64,000 nt of DNA from Strongyloides papillosus (lineage: Eukaryota > Nematoda > Chromadorea > Rhabditida > Strongyloididae). Location: positions 744,001 to 808,000 of the forward strand of contig SRSI01000044.1 in assembly GCA_005656395.1 (NCBI GenBank). The letters run 5' to 3'. Each line of letters begins with the position of its first letter. Position 1 is the stretch's first letter. The position numbers and the translations under genes were made by a program. Shown piece by piece: positions 39,553-52,345 of this stretch. Below the pieces are notes generated by a model that saw only the letters and a program-made list of their open reading frames with translations, searched no databases and was not told the origin of the DNA.

Positions 39553-42175
39553 ACACTTATTGAGATACTTATTATTTCAATTGAGTTAGATGAACAGTTT
39601 TAATATTAATGTTTTTTTCCCACCAAGTTTTTTAAATTGATACCGTATGATGTTTGTATTAGTTAAACTTGGTACAAATGTTTCAATTGATTCTTAATAT
39701 TTTAAGACGAATTTTCTAATTTTGCACTCATGTAAAACAACGACTTGAGAATTATTTTTAGGGTAATAAAAACTTTTAGATAAATTGTTGTGAAAAATAA
39801 ATAAGTTTTAAAGATCAAACTCATCTGGCGCTACGAAATTGTACGTAATAATGTAACAAAGCCTACGTATAAATAAATCACTGTTATTTAAAGATTATTA
39901 ATATAAAAGCCGAAATTTATTTTTGAAGAACATATAAATTAATTATTTTCGTACATAAAATAGTCAATTACTATTGATATGGTTTCTTATGATTATATAA
40001 ATAAAATAAGTAATTTGTTTAATTTAAAAAAGTAAATTTATCATATTATATAGTCAACAAAAAGATATTGGTTTAAAAATTAAGTAACATAAAAATTTCT
40101 AATTTGATTAAGATAAATTAGAAATTACATTTTTGCAAATTTTATTTATAAAAGTAGAAAAACTAATTTATAATAAAATGTTTACTTTTCTTCAAGCTAC
40201 AAATTTAATCAATTAAAGTAAATTTTTGTTTTTTTTGCTAAACAATTCATTCCACTTAACTATTATTTGATTTTTTTTCTACAAACAACACATAAAACTA
40301 GTTTCTCTACCTGAAAAATCAATTAAACTCTTATAATAATACAATAAACTTTAAAATGGCAGTTAGGAATTTGTAAACGTATTTTATAATTAATTCGCTT
40401 TCGTTATTTATTAATTTATAATAATAAAAAGACTCTTGAAAGTTGTCATAGAAATAAATTTTAGATAGTTTGATTTATATAGAATGAATAATTATAATAG
40501 ACATATCGTAAAATTTTTAGTTGTTCTATTAAGCATAAATTTTTTTTATTGACATGATATTTTAATGGTATCTTTTTAGTTTTCGTTGTTATTAGGAGAA
40601 ACATCTTGAAGATTTTTTGTTTAATTGAATAAATTGTAAATTTAAATGAATAATATTAATTATTTTTAAAGGTTTGACTTTTATTATACTTAAAGAATGT
40701 ACATATTTTTTGAGTTTTTAAATTTATTGTTCACATTTTGTATTTGAGTTATCAATATTTGATCGGGGATTATCTGGAATATTCATATTATGTGCATTAT
40801 TGTTTGATTAAATTTCTAATAAAAAATCATTCTTTCATGTGGCATTTTTTAAGTAAATACAAAAATAAATATTAATCATAATCTAGAATTTGGATATTAC
40901 CCTATAAATAATTACACTAACTTTTATAAAAACAACTTCAAAAAGTTTCAGAAAAAAATAATTTCTATTGTATCCCTACGTTTTAAACCATGAAAGTGTA
41001 TCTATAAAATGAAATTTTGATTAAATTTTAACTGTTTACAAAGTTATTTGATAGCAATGATAAAATATTCCATTATTCCTTCAAAACATTCAAAATGGAA
41101 TATGATAACAATTTAAAAGATTCTAATCACAATTTCTATAATAATAAACAAATATTATTTTTACCGAAAATAGGATTTTTTTGCACTTTTAAAATTTATT
41201 ACTTTAATCATATATACATGAGAAGAATGTAAGTTTTCATATTTGTAATCAAAAATATTATTAAACCTTTTTAATATTAACAAAGTTAGTCGTTCATCAA
41301 TGTACAAACAAAACTACCTCATTAATCTTTTTGAAAACAAATTCTTTCTATTGAAATTAAAAGCAAAATTGTTATCTGTTTAAGAAGTTTGATAACTAAA
41401 ATTATATTACTCTATCATGGTGATGAGTGAAGAGTTTATGAAGATGTTCTTAACAAAAAAACGTTAATGAATTAGAAAACAGAAAATTTTAAAAAAACAA
41501 AACACATTTAATTAAATGACGATAAAAAAATGTTTTTTTTTATTTTTTTATAACATTTTAAACTAATTAAATAACATTCCTCTTCATGTTTACCTTCTTT
41601 AAGCCTATCAAAAGTACAAAACCTTTAGGATAAGAGGATACTCATATTTGTTACAAGATAATAATAATATGTCTATTATCTCATTAAATTATACTATTTC
41701 ATCTCTAACAGATTATAAACAAAAATTTATAAAAGAAGATTATCATAAGTTTGTTTTTCCAATCTAAAACTATAACCAATGAAATATATATATTTTTTAT
41801 CCAAAAAATTTACCGAATAATATCACCACGTATCGTGTACCCTTTGGTGACAAGAACCATGGATACATATAATATTTATTCACTCACTTAAAATAATAAT
41901 AATCATGAACTTAATTATTGCTCATAATAAAGGATAACTTAATACTTCACTTAATAAAACACCACAATTTTTATTTATCAATTAATAATTGACTTTGTAA
42001 TATTTTGAAATGATATTATGGACCGATAAGGTGATTCAGTAGATAAATATGGACGCAATAAAATACCTTCATTGATAAATACTCACACCCTAAAAAGTGC
42101 TCGAGTATTTAAGGAGTATAAATTTTTAAATTAATGCTATTTTATAAATTTTAATAATTTTTTTAACCAATAAAT

Positions 42176-43148
42176 ATGTTAAAATTCATTTTATTCTTAT
42201 TTTTTGTTCCCTTAACAAGAACAATCCACTCAAATAACAATCTTAAACCTTATGGAAATTATAATAGTAATGGACAATATCCATGTGTTATATGTAGATC
42301 ACCTGGTGTTGAAAATTATCCGGAGCTATTTTTACTTCCAAAAAATCAAATAATGAACTTGCCACTCCTTGATAATTGTGATAATCCTTCATCTTTACCA
42401 AATGCAAGTTTTTCTGTCAATTGTGATAAATACTGTACAAATATAGCTATTGAATGTCCAGACTCCACAACATGTACAAACAAATATTTATACATTAGAG
42501 GTTGCCAAAATATATTGACACAAAATATACAACCATCCATAACTGATAATGATTTGGATAAAAATAACCAATATTGTGAGTATGATAATAACTTCCTTGC
42601 TTTCAAATCAAACGGAAATCCAGTGAACTTGGAATATATAGCATCTTTATGTTTATCAAATATTCAAGATCCTAATGACAAAACACCTTGTAATGATTAC
42701 CTTTCTAATGGTAGTAAATATTCAATAACACAATTGAAAAATTCCTGTAATGTCCTAAGGCCATCCGGAAATTGTAAGTTTATAAATGTTTCCATAACTT
42801 ATCTTATAAAAACATTTTTTTCTAGTTGGTTGTTATAAATGCCAAGAAGAGGAAAGAAATTGTCATACAGGAAGTGATGGCTCTCAAGCATATTGTTTCA
42901 AAAGGTATATGAAAGTTGGTGATAATAAATATTATGTAGCAAAAGGATCATCAAATGTTAATCCATATTTTACAAATTCGTCATGTTACGATGATTCAAC
43001 ATCATACTCATTATCACCATTCATTAATGTTCAGGCACGAAGCGGAGTTTGTTTTTGTTCTGATAGAAATTATTGCAACAGTAGTGATAATATAAAAAAT
43101 ACCTTTTTACAAGTCACAATTTTTATTATTTTCTCCCTTCTCTTCTAA
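42176..43148 (+). CDS. GPI-anchored Ly-6 / three-finger-type cysteine-rich protein
   Basis: Two exons, 42176-42773 and 42826-43148, with a GTAAGT donor and TTTCTAG acceptor, one base crossing the junction; 306 residues. It opens with a signal peptide (MLKFILFLFFVPLTRT). The first cysteine-rich module, about 37-120, starts YPCVICRSPG. A spacer follows, and then a second module begins CYKCQEEERNC and ends CFCSDRNYCNSSDN, the C-x-C then C-N ending typical of Ly-6/uPAR/activin-receptor ectodomains. The last 16 residues (NTFLQVTIFIIFSLLF) are hydrophobic and end the protein, which is the layout of a GPI-attachment signal with the serine/asparagine stretch before it as cleavage region. Nematodes have many Ly-6-like surface proteins, such as the odr-2 group, but I cannot assign orthology. 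The ligand is unknown. Confidence 0.78.
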
Positions 43149-46100
43149 TTTAACAAAGAAAAATTTATACACCCTCAACTTTTAACTTACTTCTCTATTT
43201 GTACTTCATTAATAAACAATTATAATAAAAATAAACAAAATTTTGGATGGATTATGTTATAATTTGATGTGATTGATAAACCATATAAATCATTCAACTT
43301 TTACTTTTGTCATATCTGACCTTCTTACATTTAATATCTATATAAAAAGATTAAAAGAAAAAATCTGTAACAGTGTATAACAAAATCTTCATTGATTTAA
43401 GTAAATTATGCCATCATATTCATTATCTACTTCCTATTATATCTCTATTAAGACTTTTATACTATACAAAGACCATCATGTTAAAGCATTTTAATAATTT
43501 CTCTTCTCAAGATTAAAAAGAAAATAGCATTTGCTAATGTAACAGTTTTTTCATAAAAAGTACATGAATATATTTCACGTTTATAATGTTATAATATCTA
43601 GAGAAAGAAAAAAAGTAAAAATAAAAATCTTATATATTTTTTTGTTCACTAATATTTTGCTATTTTTAAATGTGTAAAATTAAAGTTATTCATTTTCCTT
43701 TTAAAAAAGAAATCTTTACAAGTAATGTTAATTGAAATTTTACTATGTTAAAGTGTTTTGTTCTCATTCTAAATATCTATTGAGTTGTTGTTGAAATGAT
43801 TTAAAATTTAAACTTCTAGACACTAGTTTTTGTAGAAACTTTCAACAATCACTGCTGATTGTGATACACATATTACATATTCTCCTTTTCTTTTTTATTT
43901 TTTATAATAAATAATTTTTTCTTTTATACCTGTTTATTAACATTTAAAGTCAATAATATTTTAAAGAGAGAATTATACAAATATATATATGTATATTCAA
44001 GGTGATCCCTTGACATAAATATATTTGGAAAAAAAATAAGAATCTTATGAGTCATTATATTAAGTATGTTATCAATAAAAAACTAAATATGATACACGTT
44101 TAGTATACGTTGAAATTTTCAAATATATAAAAGGTTAAAAAATATTTGTATCTATGTAGATTTACATTTTTGTAAAATAAATATTTCATAATAATTTTAT
44201 AATAACGTAATTCTTTCATTCTCTCGCTCATTTGTCTCCAAACAAATATCTTTATGTTTTTTTATTTCTATTTACCAGAAACTTTTATTAATATTATAAT
44301 TCTTCAATATTAAATACATTTCTTTTTTATAGATCATTAATTTTACTCCCAATCTACCTCTTCTGTATTTAACCTTCTTATTTCATTTATAACAATCTTA
44401 AAGTTCCAATCACTTAAACATATAGAATCTACTGTGTGATTTATGTACATAAAACAACATTATGAAATGCTCAACTCTTCTTCTTTGACATATTACTTAT
44501 AATAGCCTTCTTTTGTCGTTTTCATTTAATACTAAAACAATTCCACATAAGTTAAATGCTATTCTTGTTCTTGTATCATAAAATATCACTATTACTATCA
44601 ATCTTCAACAATCAAACCACACGTATATATATATAACTATCAGTATATTTCATTGTCATCTACCTATCAACATTAGTAATAATAGTTTGTTCTATCATCT
44701 CAATTTATATATATATTTAAATGTTTACCTGGTAACTATATATATGTACCAATTATTAAATATATCGTTTTCGGATGTATCAGAAATTTTTTTGTATCAT
44801 TTTATACAAAAATTTTAACCTAAATTCTAATGTTAATATTAAGTATAAATATTTATAATTAAAATAATATTGCATATATAAATTATAAAAATAACTTTTC
44901 AATATAAAAAGAACATATATATTTTAATGTTATATAACTTTTCAAGATCGATCTTAATATAAACACATGTACATTTTACATTCTAAATATTTGCCTTTAA
45001 CATCCCTATCATTTCATTTATATTCTCTTTACAAAAAAAAACAAAATAAATAAAAATATTCTAATTCCTTTTTGTAATTTATGGACAAATGTTTTTAATT
45101 TAACTTTCTATATATATTATGTATTTAATCAAATTTAAATAATAATATATTACTTTATCATTAAAGTATTATACTTTCTCACTTACCCCAATTTATTATT
45201 ATATCACTTTTCTCAATCTCCCATAGACATCTGTTTAGTATTAGGATCCTGAAAAGCAACTCAAATTAATAAAAAGAACTCTTATCATTTGATATTGAAC
45301 AGCTTTTTATAATCTATATCACACTTCATCAAAAACTGTGATAGGCCTATAAAATTTTATGTCCTATCATATTAGATACATATATATATATAATATATAT
45401 TATTGATACATTTCTCCTCCCTTTATTGAAGTTTAAAATAATCAACTATGGGAATAGTTATATTTTTTCTCATTACTTAAATCTTTTATCTTTCTTTTTC
45501 TCAATCTTACCAATTATTATCTTTATTTCTAAAAAAATATCCCACTAAACTTCTAGAACAATGATATTCTTGAAGTATTTTATATAAATTTTTTCTATTT
45601 CAAGTGACACTTCACTTAAAGTATATTTTTAAAATAAAAATCAATAGATTATTTGGAACAAAAGAAAATGATAAAAATAAAAAATAATATTTATGATTGA
45701 TTAATAAAAATTTTAGTATTTTTTAAATTTATTGAATAATAATTTATATTTACAATTAATCTATTATTTATAAGAGGATGATTAAACAATTTATTATTCT
45801 AGTTAATTAAAACATTTAAAGTTGTCACTAATATATTTATATATATATTTAAATTCCCAATAATTTATGAGTAAAAATAATGGTAAAAATTGCCCTTTCC
45901 TAAAATAATAGTAAAGAAAGGAAAAGGAAAAATATTAATTTTTTACTTTTTCTTTCTCTTTTTATCTAGTAATAAAAATTATTAACAAAGTATGGAAAGG
46001 ACAAGTGTTCTAAGATGCACCATTTTTATTATTTAATATTCACATCTTTTTAACAATCTTTAGAAAAAATTAAATAATACAGTCAAGGTAATGTGGTACT

Positions 46101-46643
46101 TTATAATATTGTTTATAATATTATGTAGACATTTTTCAATTAATATCCATTACTTATTCTTATCTATTAAACTAACCTTGAGAAAGACTTTTACTACCAA
46201 GGTAGCCTATTTCTAGCCCATTCCAACAAATTTTTGTAATACTTTTTATATACTAACTGTTCATGTATATATATAATATTATAGAAAAGTTAAACACTTA
46301 TATTTGATAGCTAAAACTGGTGTATCTTTTAACATTTACATCTATCACCTACAAACTATAATTATTTTTATATATATGAGGCTTTATTTGATGGAGTATA
46401 TATATATATAGTGAGAGAGATAAGTATTATTTATTGACGTGTACAATTTTTTTTATTTTTCAAATATTGTTTTTTTCCACATTTCTAATCATTACCTCTA
46501 CTTTTATTCATTCTAGACTCATGTATTGAACCCAAAATTTGGGAACAACAAAACAAGTATAAAAAAAGAAATATATATTTATATATAAAATTTTATTATA
46601 TTTTTTTTAATTTAACTAACCAATAAAAAAAATCAAAAAAAGG
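43149..46643. other. Intergenic region upstream of Bicaudal-D
   Basis: About 3.5 kb without a gene. From about 44.2 to 45.6 kb the plus strand is pyrimidine-rich. A TTCATTCTAG acceptor-like site at 46508-46517 may be the trans-splice site of the next gene, or the end of an upstream intron, leaving a leader of about 125 bases. Confidence 0.5.
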
Positions 46644-48884
46644 ATGGAAAAAGAATTAGAATCACTACGTGCTGAGCATGCCCGTCTCTCAGCCGCTCTA
46701 AAAGAAGCAACAGCTGAAAAAATCCAGGCAGCACAAGTTGGTTTAAAGACAGTTGAGGAGAAGGAGAAAGTTGAGTTAAAATTAACCCAACTCGAGGAGA
46801 GACACCAGTTAACTGTCATGGAACTTGAAAATACCAAACAACAATTACAAAATTTTAGGGAAGAAAGGAGTCGTGCTGCATTGTCCGGTATTAGTGAGGA
46901 AGAATCATTATTAAAAGAAACCTCCTCCAGAGAGTCTCATCTTAAAGAAACAATTGCCAATCTTGAGAATGAGAAGAAAAATTTAGTTATTGAGATTAAA
47001 AATTTAACCGACGAAAATAAAAGATTAAATCAATTATATACTGAATCCATTGAGAAATGTGATCAATTGGAGGCACAAAAAAAGAAATACCATAATGAGT
47101 TAAAGGAAGTTAAAATTCGTGAACAACAGTTATCAGCTGATGTCAATGAATTGGAAGAGGAAAATATTTCACTTCAAAAACAAATATCATTCCTTAAACT
47201 TAGTCAAGTTGGTTTTGAATCAGCAAAGATGGAGGTTAAACGCCTTGCTGAGGAGGTTGAAGATTATCAAATGGCTATTGAGGAGGCCAATAATCTTCAT
47301 ACATTAGTTCAGAAACAATTAGAAGAAGCCCTACAACAAGCGCAACAGGAACGTGAGCAAAAATTAAGTTACAAGAATGAATTAGAGTTTCTAAAGATGT
47401 CTGAACATAAAAATCACTTAGATATGTTATTGGAGATGCATGATCAACCAGGTAATAATGTATCTGCATTAAATAGATTTGAATTATCATATACCGAAGG
47501 TAGTGGTGACGATAGTTTGGGAAGGCAACTAATGGGTACTGGTAATGATTTATTTAGTGAAATTAGTAATGATGCTAATAAAAAAGTTCAACAACTTGAA
47601 ACAAAATTGGAGGAACAAAAAAAATCTATTAACGACATGAAAAAGGCATATGTCAGAGCCATATTGCCTGTTCTTAAAGAATTAAATGTTTCAAGTGCCT
47701 CAGAGAATATTGATTTAGATTATTTACAAGAGTTATGTAATAATGCTGTTAGTCGATTAAATGAAGTAAATACGGCTAAAAGTGTTGAAAAAGAATTGGA
47801 GAAGAAGGTTGAACAAATTAAAAATAACGTTAGGGAAGTTATATTATTTGGTGGTAAGAAATATGCTGAATGTGTTGTGGCAAAAGATTTATTGATTTCT
47901 TTTGGTAAACAAATGAATTCACTTTATAAAAATCTTGTTGGTGACCAAGAATTAGAATCAAATAGACATGTCCAAGAGATAACTAATAAACTTTCTAGTC
48001 TTGGTGTTTATGATTTTACAGAGAATGGCAAAGAGGAAAGTAAAGTAAAGGAAGTTAAGGAAGGTGAGGAGGAAGAAGAACAAGTAGTTCAAACTGAGGA
48101 ACAAACCCAAATTGTTAAACCATTAAAATCAAAACTTTACCTTCAAGAGGTTGAAAAGGTTCTTGGTGGAAAGGAACAATTAGCAACATTTATTAATGAG
48201 AAAGACTGTCAAGAAGATTTTGTCTTTGGAACAGATGAATCGTTCTCTAAGGTTATGGAGTATACACAAGATTTAGTTAAAATAACAACTAGAACAGCTC
48301 TTAATGCCGTTAATTCTAAGACCAAAATTGAGGATACAGATGTGAAAGAGATTATCTCTCAAAATATGAAATTAAAATCTCAATTGGCAACAAAACGAGA
48401 ACAAATCGTAACATTAAGAACAGTTCTAAAGTCAAATAAAACAACTGCTGAATCAGCGATAGCTTCATTAAAAGAGAAATATGATACTGAAAAGGCAATA
48501 TCTCATGAAATAATCAACAGACTTCGTAAGGAGCTTAAAATATTAAAGGAAGAAGCTGCTACATTTGCATCACATCGTGCCATGTTCCATTCTAAGAATG
48601 AGGAGTTGAAGGAGGAATTAAAAAGTGCAAAAGAAATGCAAAGAATGGCTGAGGAGGAAAAGAAAACTGTTAGTGCATTATTACGTATGGCTATAACACA
48701 AAAATTAGAAGCTAAACAACGCCTTGAAAATATGGAAATTGATAGGGAAAGGCAATCATTTAAAAGGGAGAGAGGTAACAAGTCATTTAAATCGCCAAAT
48801 ACAGGTGGTCAGGAGAGTAAAGAAGTTAAAACTGTTAGATACCCAACCTCTAACAACTCAACACCAAAAAGTGGAAATAAATAA
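46644..48884 (+). CDS. bicd-1: Bicaudal-D dynein adaptor, intronless
   Basis: A single open frame of 746 residues with no intron. BICD proteins join cytoplasmic dynein and dynactin to cargo such as Golgi vesicles, mRNPs and the nuclear envelope. The N-terminal coiled coil carries the dynein light-intermediate-chain contact (CC1 box) AAQVG at residues 29-33, in IQAAQVGLKTVEEK. The family run ELEEENISLQKQISFLK follows near 167-183. The middle has weaker coiled coil and a short acidic insert (EEGEEEEEQ) near 474-482. The C-terminal cargo-binding domain, about 575-700, shows the conserved REQIVTLRTVLKSNKTTAES and LLRMAITQKLEAKQRLE blocks, which in other animals bind RAB6 and Egalitarian-type partners. 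The basic C-terminal tail is poorly conserved. The start is the first ATG, directly before the coiled coil; fly and vertebrate proteins carry a somewhat longer N-terminus. The symbol follows C. elegans usage. Confidence 0.93.
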   Translation: MEKELESLRAEHARLSAALKEATAEKIQAAQVGLKTVEEKEKVELKLTQLEERHQLTVMELENTKQQLQNFREERSRAALSGISEEESLLKETSSRESHLKETIANLENEKKNLVIEIKNLTDENKRLNQLYTESIEKCDQLEAQKKKYHNELKEVKIREQQLSADVNELEEENISLQKQISFLKLSQVGFESAKMEVKRLAEEVEDYQMAIEEANNLHTLVQKQLEEALQQAQQEREQKLSYKNELEFLKMSEHKNHLDMLLEMHDQPGNNVSALNRFELSYTEGSGDDSLGRQLMGTGNDLFSEISNDANKKVQQLETKLEEQKKSINDMKKAYVRAILPVLKELNVSSASENIDLDYLQELCNNAVSRLNEVNTAKSVEKELEKKVEQIKNNVREVILFGGKKYAECVVAKDLLISFGKQMNSLYKNLVGDQELESNRHVQEITNKLSSLGVYDFTENGKEESKVKEVKEGEEEEEQVVQTEEQTQIVKPLKSKLYLQEVEKVLGGKEQLATFINEKDCQEDFVFGTDESFSKVMEYTQDLVKITTRTALNAVNSKTKIEDTDVKEIISQNMKLKSQLATKREQIVTLRTVLKSNKTTAESAIASLKEKYDTEKAISHEIINRLRKELKILKEEAATFASHRAMFHSKNEELKEELKSAKEMQRMAEEEKKTVSALLRMAITQKLEAKQRLENMEIDRERQSFKRERGNKSFKSPNTGGQESKEVKTVRYPTSNNSTPKSGNK

Positions 48885-49763
48885 ATATTCTTTTATATGA
48901 TACAAACACGCACACATAAAGTTCACATATACACATCGGCATATATAAATACATCAAAGTACAAAAAGAATGTGATATATGATATGGAGAATTATTTTTT
49001 TTAACAATGAAGGAATAAAAAAAATATGAAAACTGATATATTTATAATCACAAATTTTAACATTACCAACACTTACTAAAACAAATTATATACTATAGAA
49101 GAAAATGTAATACTATTATTAAGAAATATTTTTAAATTATTTTTGCTTGTTACCTATGAATATATACTAAAAAACATATATATTTATAACTTCTACATGT
49201 ACCAATTGATTTGCAAAAAAAAGTACTATTGAAGTAGAATTACATTATTTTTATGACTTTAAACATTTATTATAAATAAAAAAGAAAACAAATTGAGAGT
49301 TGTTGAGGCGATAAAAAAACATAAAAGAATTGATTATTTTATATACAATTATTTTCAAATAAGGGGAAATATATGTACAAGGGCATCCTTTTCCATTTAA
49401 ATAATAATAACAATAATAAACCTAATACAATATTGGATATATTCTATATTTTTTTTATCTAATAAAGATTAGAATAATAAAATATATTGTATTTTGGTAT
49501 CCTTATATAATCGTTAAATAATTTAATATCAATATTAATTGCGAAATAATTAATTTGAAAACTTCTCACCTTCTATCCTGAGTGGTTAAAGTTAATATGC
49601 CTGCCTACAATGTTGATATTTATTTTAAAAACAAGCAGTTTCTTTTATCTTCACACATAGTTACATATTTAAATCTTTTTTTATACTACAATTTTATATT
49701 TTCTTTCTTCTTTTTTTTTATTGTAGTTTAAAAAAATTATATTTATTGGGTAATAAATAAATA
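48885..49763. other. Region between convergent 3' ends
   Basis: About 880 bp between the 3' ends of Bicaudal-D (+) and the fork-head gene (-). AATAAA overlaps the Bicaudal-D stop codon region. The patch at 49570-49605 (TCCTGAGTGGTTAAAG) recalls part of a tRNA D-arm, but no cloverleaf can be drawn. Confidence 0.5.
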
Positions 49764-52345
49764 TTATATGAGATCAAAGCACCATTGATCTGTGTCTCTC
49801 AAAGATGATTCTACATTATTTATTGTGGTATACTCATCAATTTCGTTTTTTTTACTCCTATCATTGTATAGTGAATTTAGGTCTTCATAATTGTCAAAGG
49901 GTGATTGATTATTATAGGATGATATAAAATTTTCTTTATTATCATCAAAACCAAGGTCGTTCTCAAGCATTATATCATCCTGTAACTCGGAAAATGAAAA
50001 ATCTCCCAGCGTATCTGACATATCATTGAAATTGTTACAGGATACAAAATAGTTATTAATTATTGAATCTTCCTCATCTGGTGTTAAACAAAATGGATCG
50101 TTTATTAGTGTTTTCCCGAAATTGTCAAATTCATTTATTCTATCCTCCAGTTTCATAGAATGTTTATCTCTTAATTCTTTATTCAAATTCGTATTTTCAT
50201 CATTTATAAAACTATCAAAATTAAAGTCATCCATTTTGTTTCTTTTAATCATTGGTTCACCGGTATCATCAATATTACAAGAGTCACCGAATTTATCACT
50301 ATTATTACCAAACTCACAATCTTCTTCAACACCATCTTCTTTCTTAACTCTCTTTCTCCTTCCTTTAGTTGTCTTTTTAGGAGATTTCATGAAATGTTTA
50401 CTACCAAGTCTTCTCATATAATAACCATACTTTCTAATATAAGCTATATAATCATCAATCTCTTCTTCACTAACAAATTCCGGAACAATTGTCTTAAAAC
50501 TATTATGAGTTAATGGAAATAATTGTAAATTTCCTTTTGTTAATGGTTCCCATAATTCTAAAAAATACAACATTTTATATAAATAAGGATTAAAGACTAT
50601 ATAAATACTTACGTGGAAACCTCATAGTATTCTTTATAAGCCCAACCATATTTTCATCAATTTTGTGGACTTCATTAAAATTAAATGGTTCATTATGCTT
50701 AACCATCGACCACATGCATGCTTTCCTACTCCCTATCTGTACCTTGGCCTCAACTTTCTCGTATAATTTACTCATTGATAGATTATGCCTTATACTATTT
50801 CTCCATCCTTCGTAGGCTGTCTCAAAATGTGGAAAAAGGAATATTATGCCATCATAAACTTCTGATACGCTTATTGCATAAGTATTTAAATTATTTAGTA
50901 TTAATGTGACAAATGCTGCATATGGAAGTTGTGGTTTATCAAATAAAGCATGAGCAGCTAATCTATAAAAAAGGAATATTATTTAGAAAAGCTATTAAAA
51001 TAATAACAACTTACTTTGCCTTAAACTCAATATCCTCATTATACCTCTTCTCAACTTGTTCTTTAGATTCATTAGGACCAACTTTTGTTGATGGTTCCTC
51101 AGTAATATAAAATGGTGCAAAATCATTCTCCATCTCATTTGGTATTGAAAATCTTGATGATGGCTCAGTGGAACATCTTGATGATGGTCCAGATGATGAG
51201 ATAGTATCACTGGATTTTGGTTCAATATCTTTATAATGATTAATAAATGCTGTCTCTGTTTGAGGTATTTCGATATCAGATTTAATTACCCTAACATTAA
51301 CTGTTTTTTTAGATTGATTACTTTCTGGATTGTCACAATCTAAGATTCCTCTTAAAACTGAACACCTACTACTTGTATTCTCTCCTAATGGTAGTGGAGT
51401 AATTTTCGAATTTTGATATTTGACATCTTTAGGCATATCATTCCTACTAATAATTTTTTCTTTTGACATATCTTGATTAAGAAGTTCATACATATTATTA
51501 TCATTATTTATATGTTGTTGATTATCATAAACATCTATATTATCAGTTACATACATATTTGATGATGTATAACAACCATCATTAGTAAGATATCTACATT
51601 CATCATTTTGATTATCATCCTCATATTTTGGTGATGAGTAATCCTCAGTTATCATATAATTTTGGTCTAAAAATGTATCATTCTCATGGGAATCAATAAC
51701 ATTATACTCATTTGTTATCATTTCATCAATCTCAGCTTCTGGCGTCTGTCGACTAGAACATGATGAGATACTATTTGATGTTGGATCAACATATGTCCTT
51801 CCATCATTATTATATTGTTGGTAAATAGCGCCGAAATTTCTTGTATAATCAATGCAACCACCATGAGATGAGCTATCAGAGTGGGGTGGTGATAATTGTG
51901 ATGGGAAAATATATCTATTATCATAAATATTTTGTTTCTCCGATAATTTGACGGTTTTCGTTGATCCAGGAATAATTCTATTTGGCACCATTGTATTTCT
52001 TTGTGTGCCAAGACATACAACTTTCCTTGGTTGTACTGTATAATTTGTACGTTTTTGTGGTTTATATAATTTAATAGTATTAGGTTCTAATTCTCTTTTT
52101 GTTTTGTCAGTTTTGTGACGAATCCTAAGAATTGGTGCTTTTATTCCAGTAAATGATTCTCTATTAGTATTACGGCTTGGTGGTAATGATGCGGTTGGTG
52201 TGAATGCTGTCATTGGTAATACATTTGTTGAATCAACTAGTGATAATTCTTTTTGTTTATCATTATTTTTATATGATTCAGTTTTGACACATAAATATTC
52301 ATCAAGATCCTCACCGAGACGATCTGATACTGTGTAACTTATCAT
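49764..52345 (-). CDS. Divergent fork-head transcription factor
   Basis: Three exons on the minus strand: 52345-51015, 50962-50613 and 50557-49764, about 824 residues. The ATG lies two bases after a TTTTTTTGTAG acceptor. Residues 1-443 are a long, low-complexity region rich in N, S and D. The DNA-binding domain lies in exon 2 at about 445-540. It reads KPQLPYAAFVTLILNNL, then helix 3 in GWRNSIRHNLSMSKLYEKVE and wing residues including SRKACMWSMVKHN. The recognition helix W-R-N-S-I-R-H-N-L-S is well kept, but the usual KPPYSY start is altered and the wing lacks the common G-K-G-S-x-W form. Downstream is a basic patch (KKTTKGRRKRVKKED), a likely nuclear signal, and an acidic, asparagine-rich tail that may activate transcription. 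It probably acts as a nuclear DNA-binding regulator. I cannot place it in a Fox class: the FOXO-specific insert is absent, and FOXN- or FOXM-type relatives are possible. Confidence 0.85.

Larger units (their letters stand above)
37516..42175. other. Intergenic stretch with transposon fossils
   Basis: About 4.7 kb. The left end holds the 3' UTR of the Clc-like gene, with AATAAA-like signals near 37790. Between 38.6 and 39.6 kb the composition is richer in G and C, with fragments that look like decayed transposon coding sequence (listed separately). A TATAAAT box-like site at 42118-42124 lies about 55 bases before the next gene's ATG. Nothing else is recognisable. Confidence 0.5.

Noticed and set aside
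49570..49610. Possible tRNA fragment (GAGTGGTTAAAG)
   Set aside because: No acceptor stem, anticodon arm or T-arm can be paired around it.
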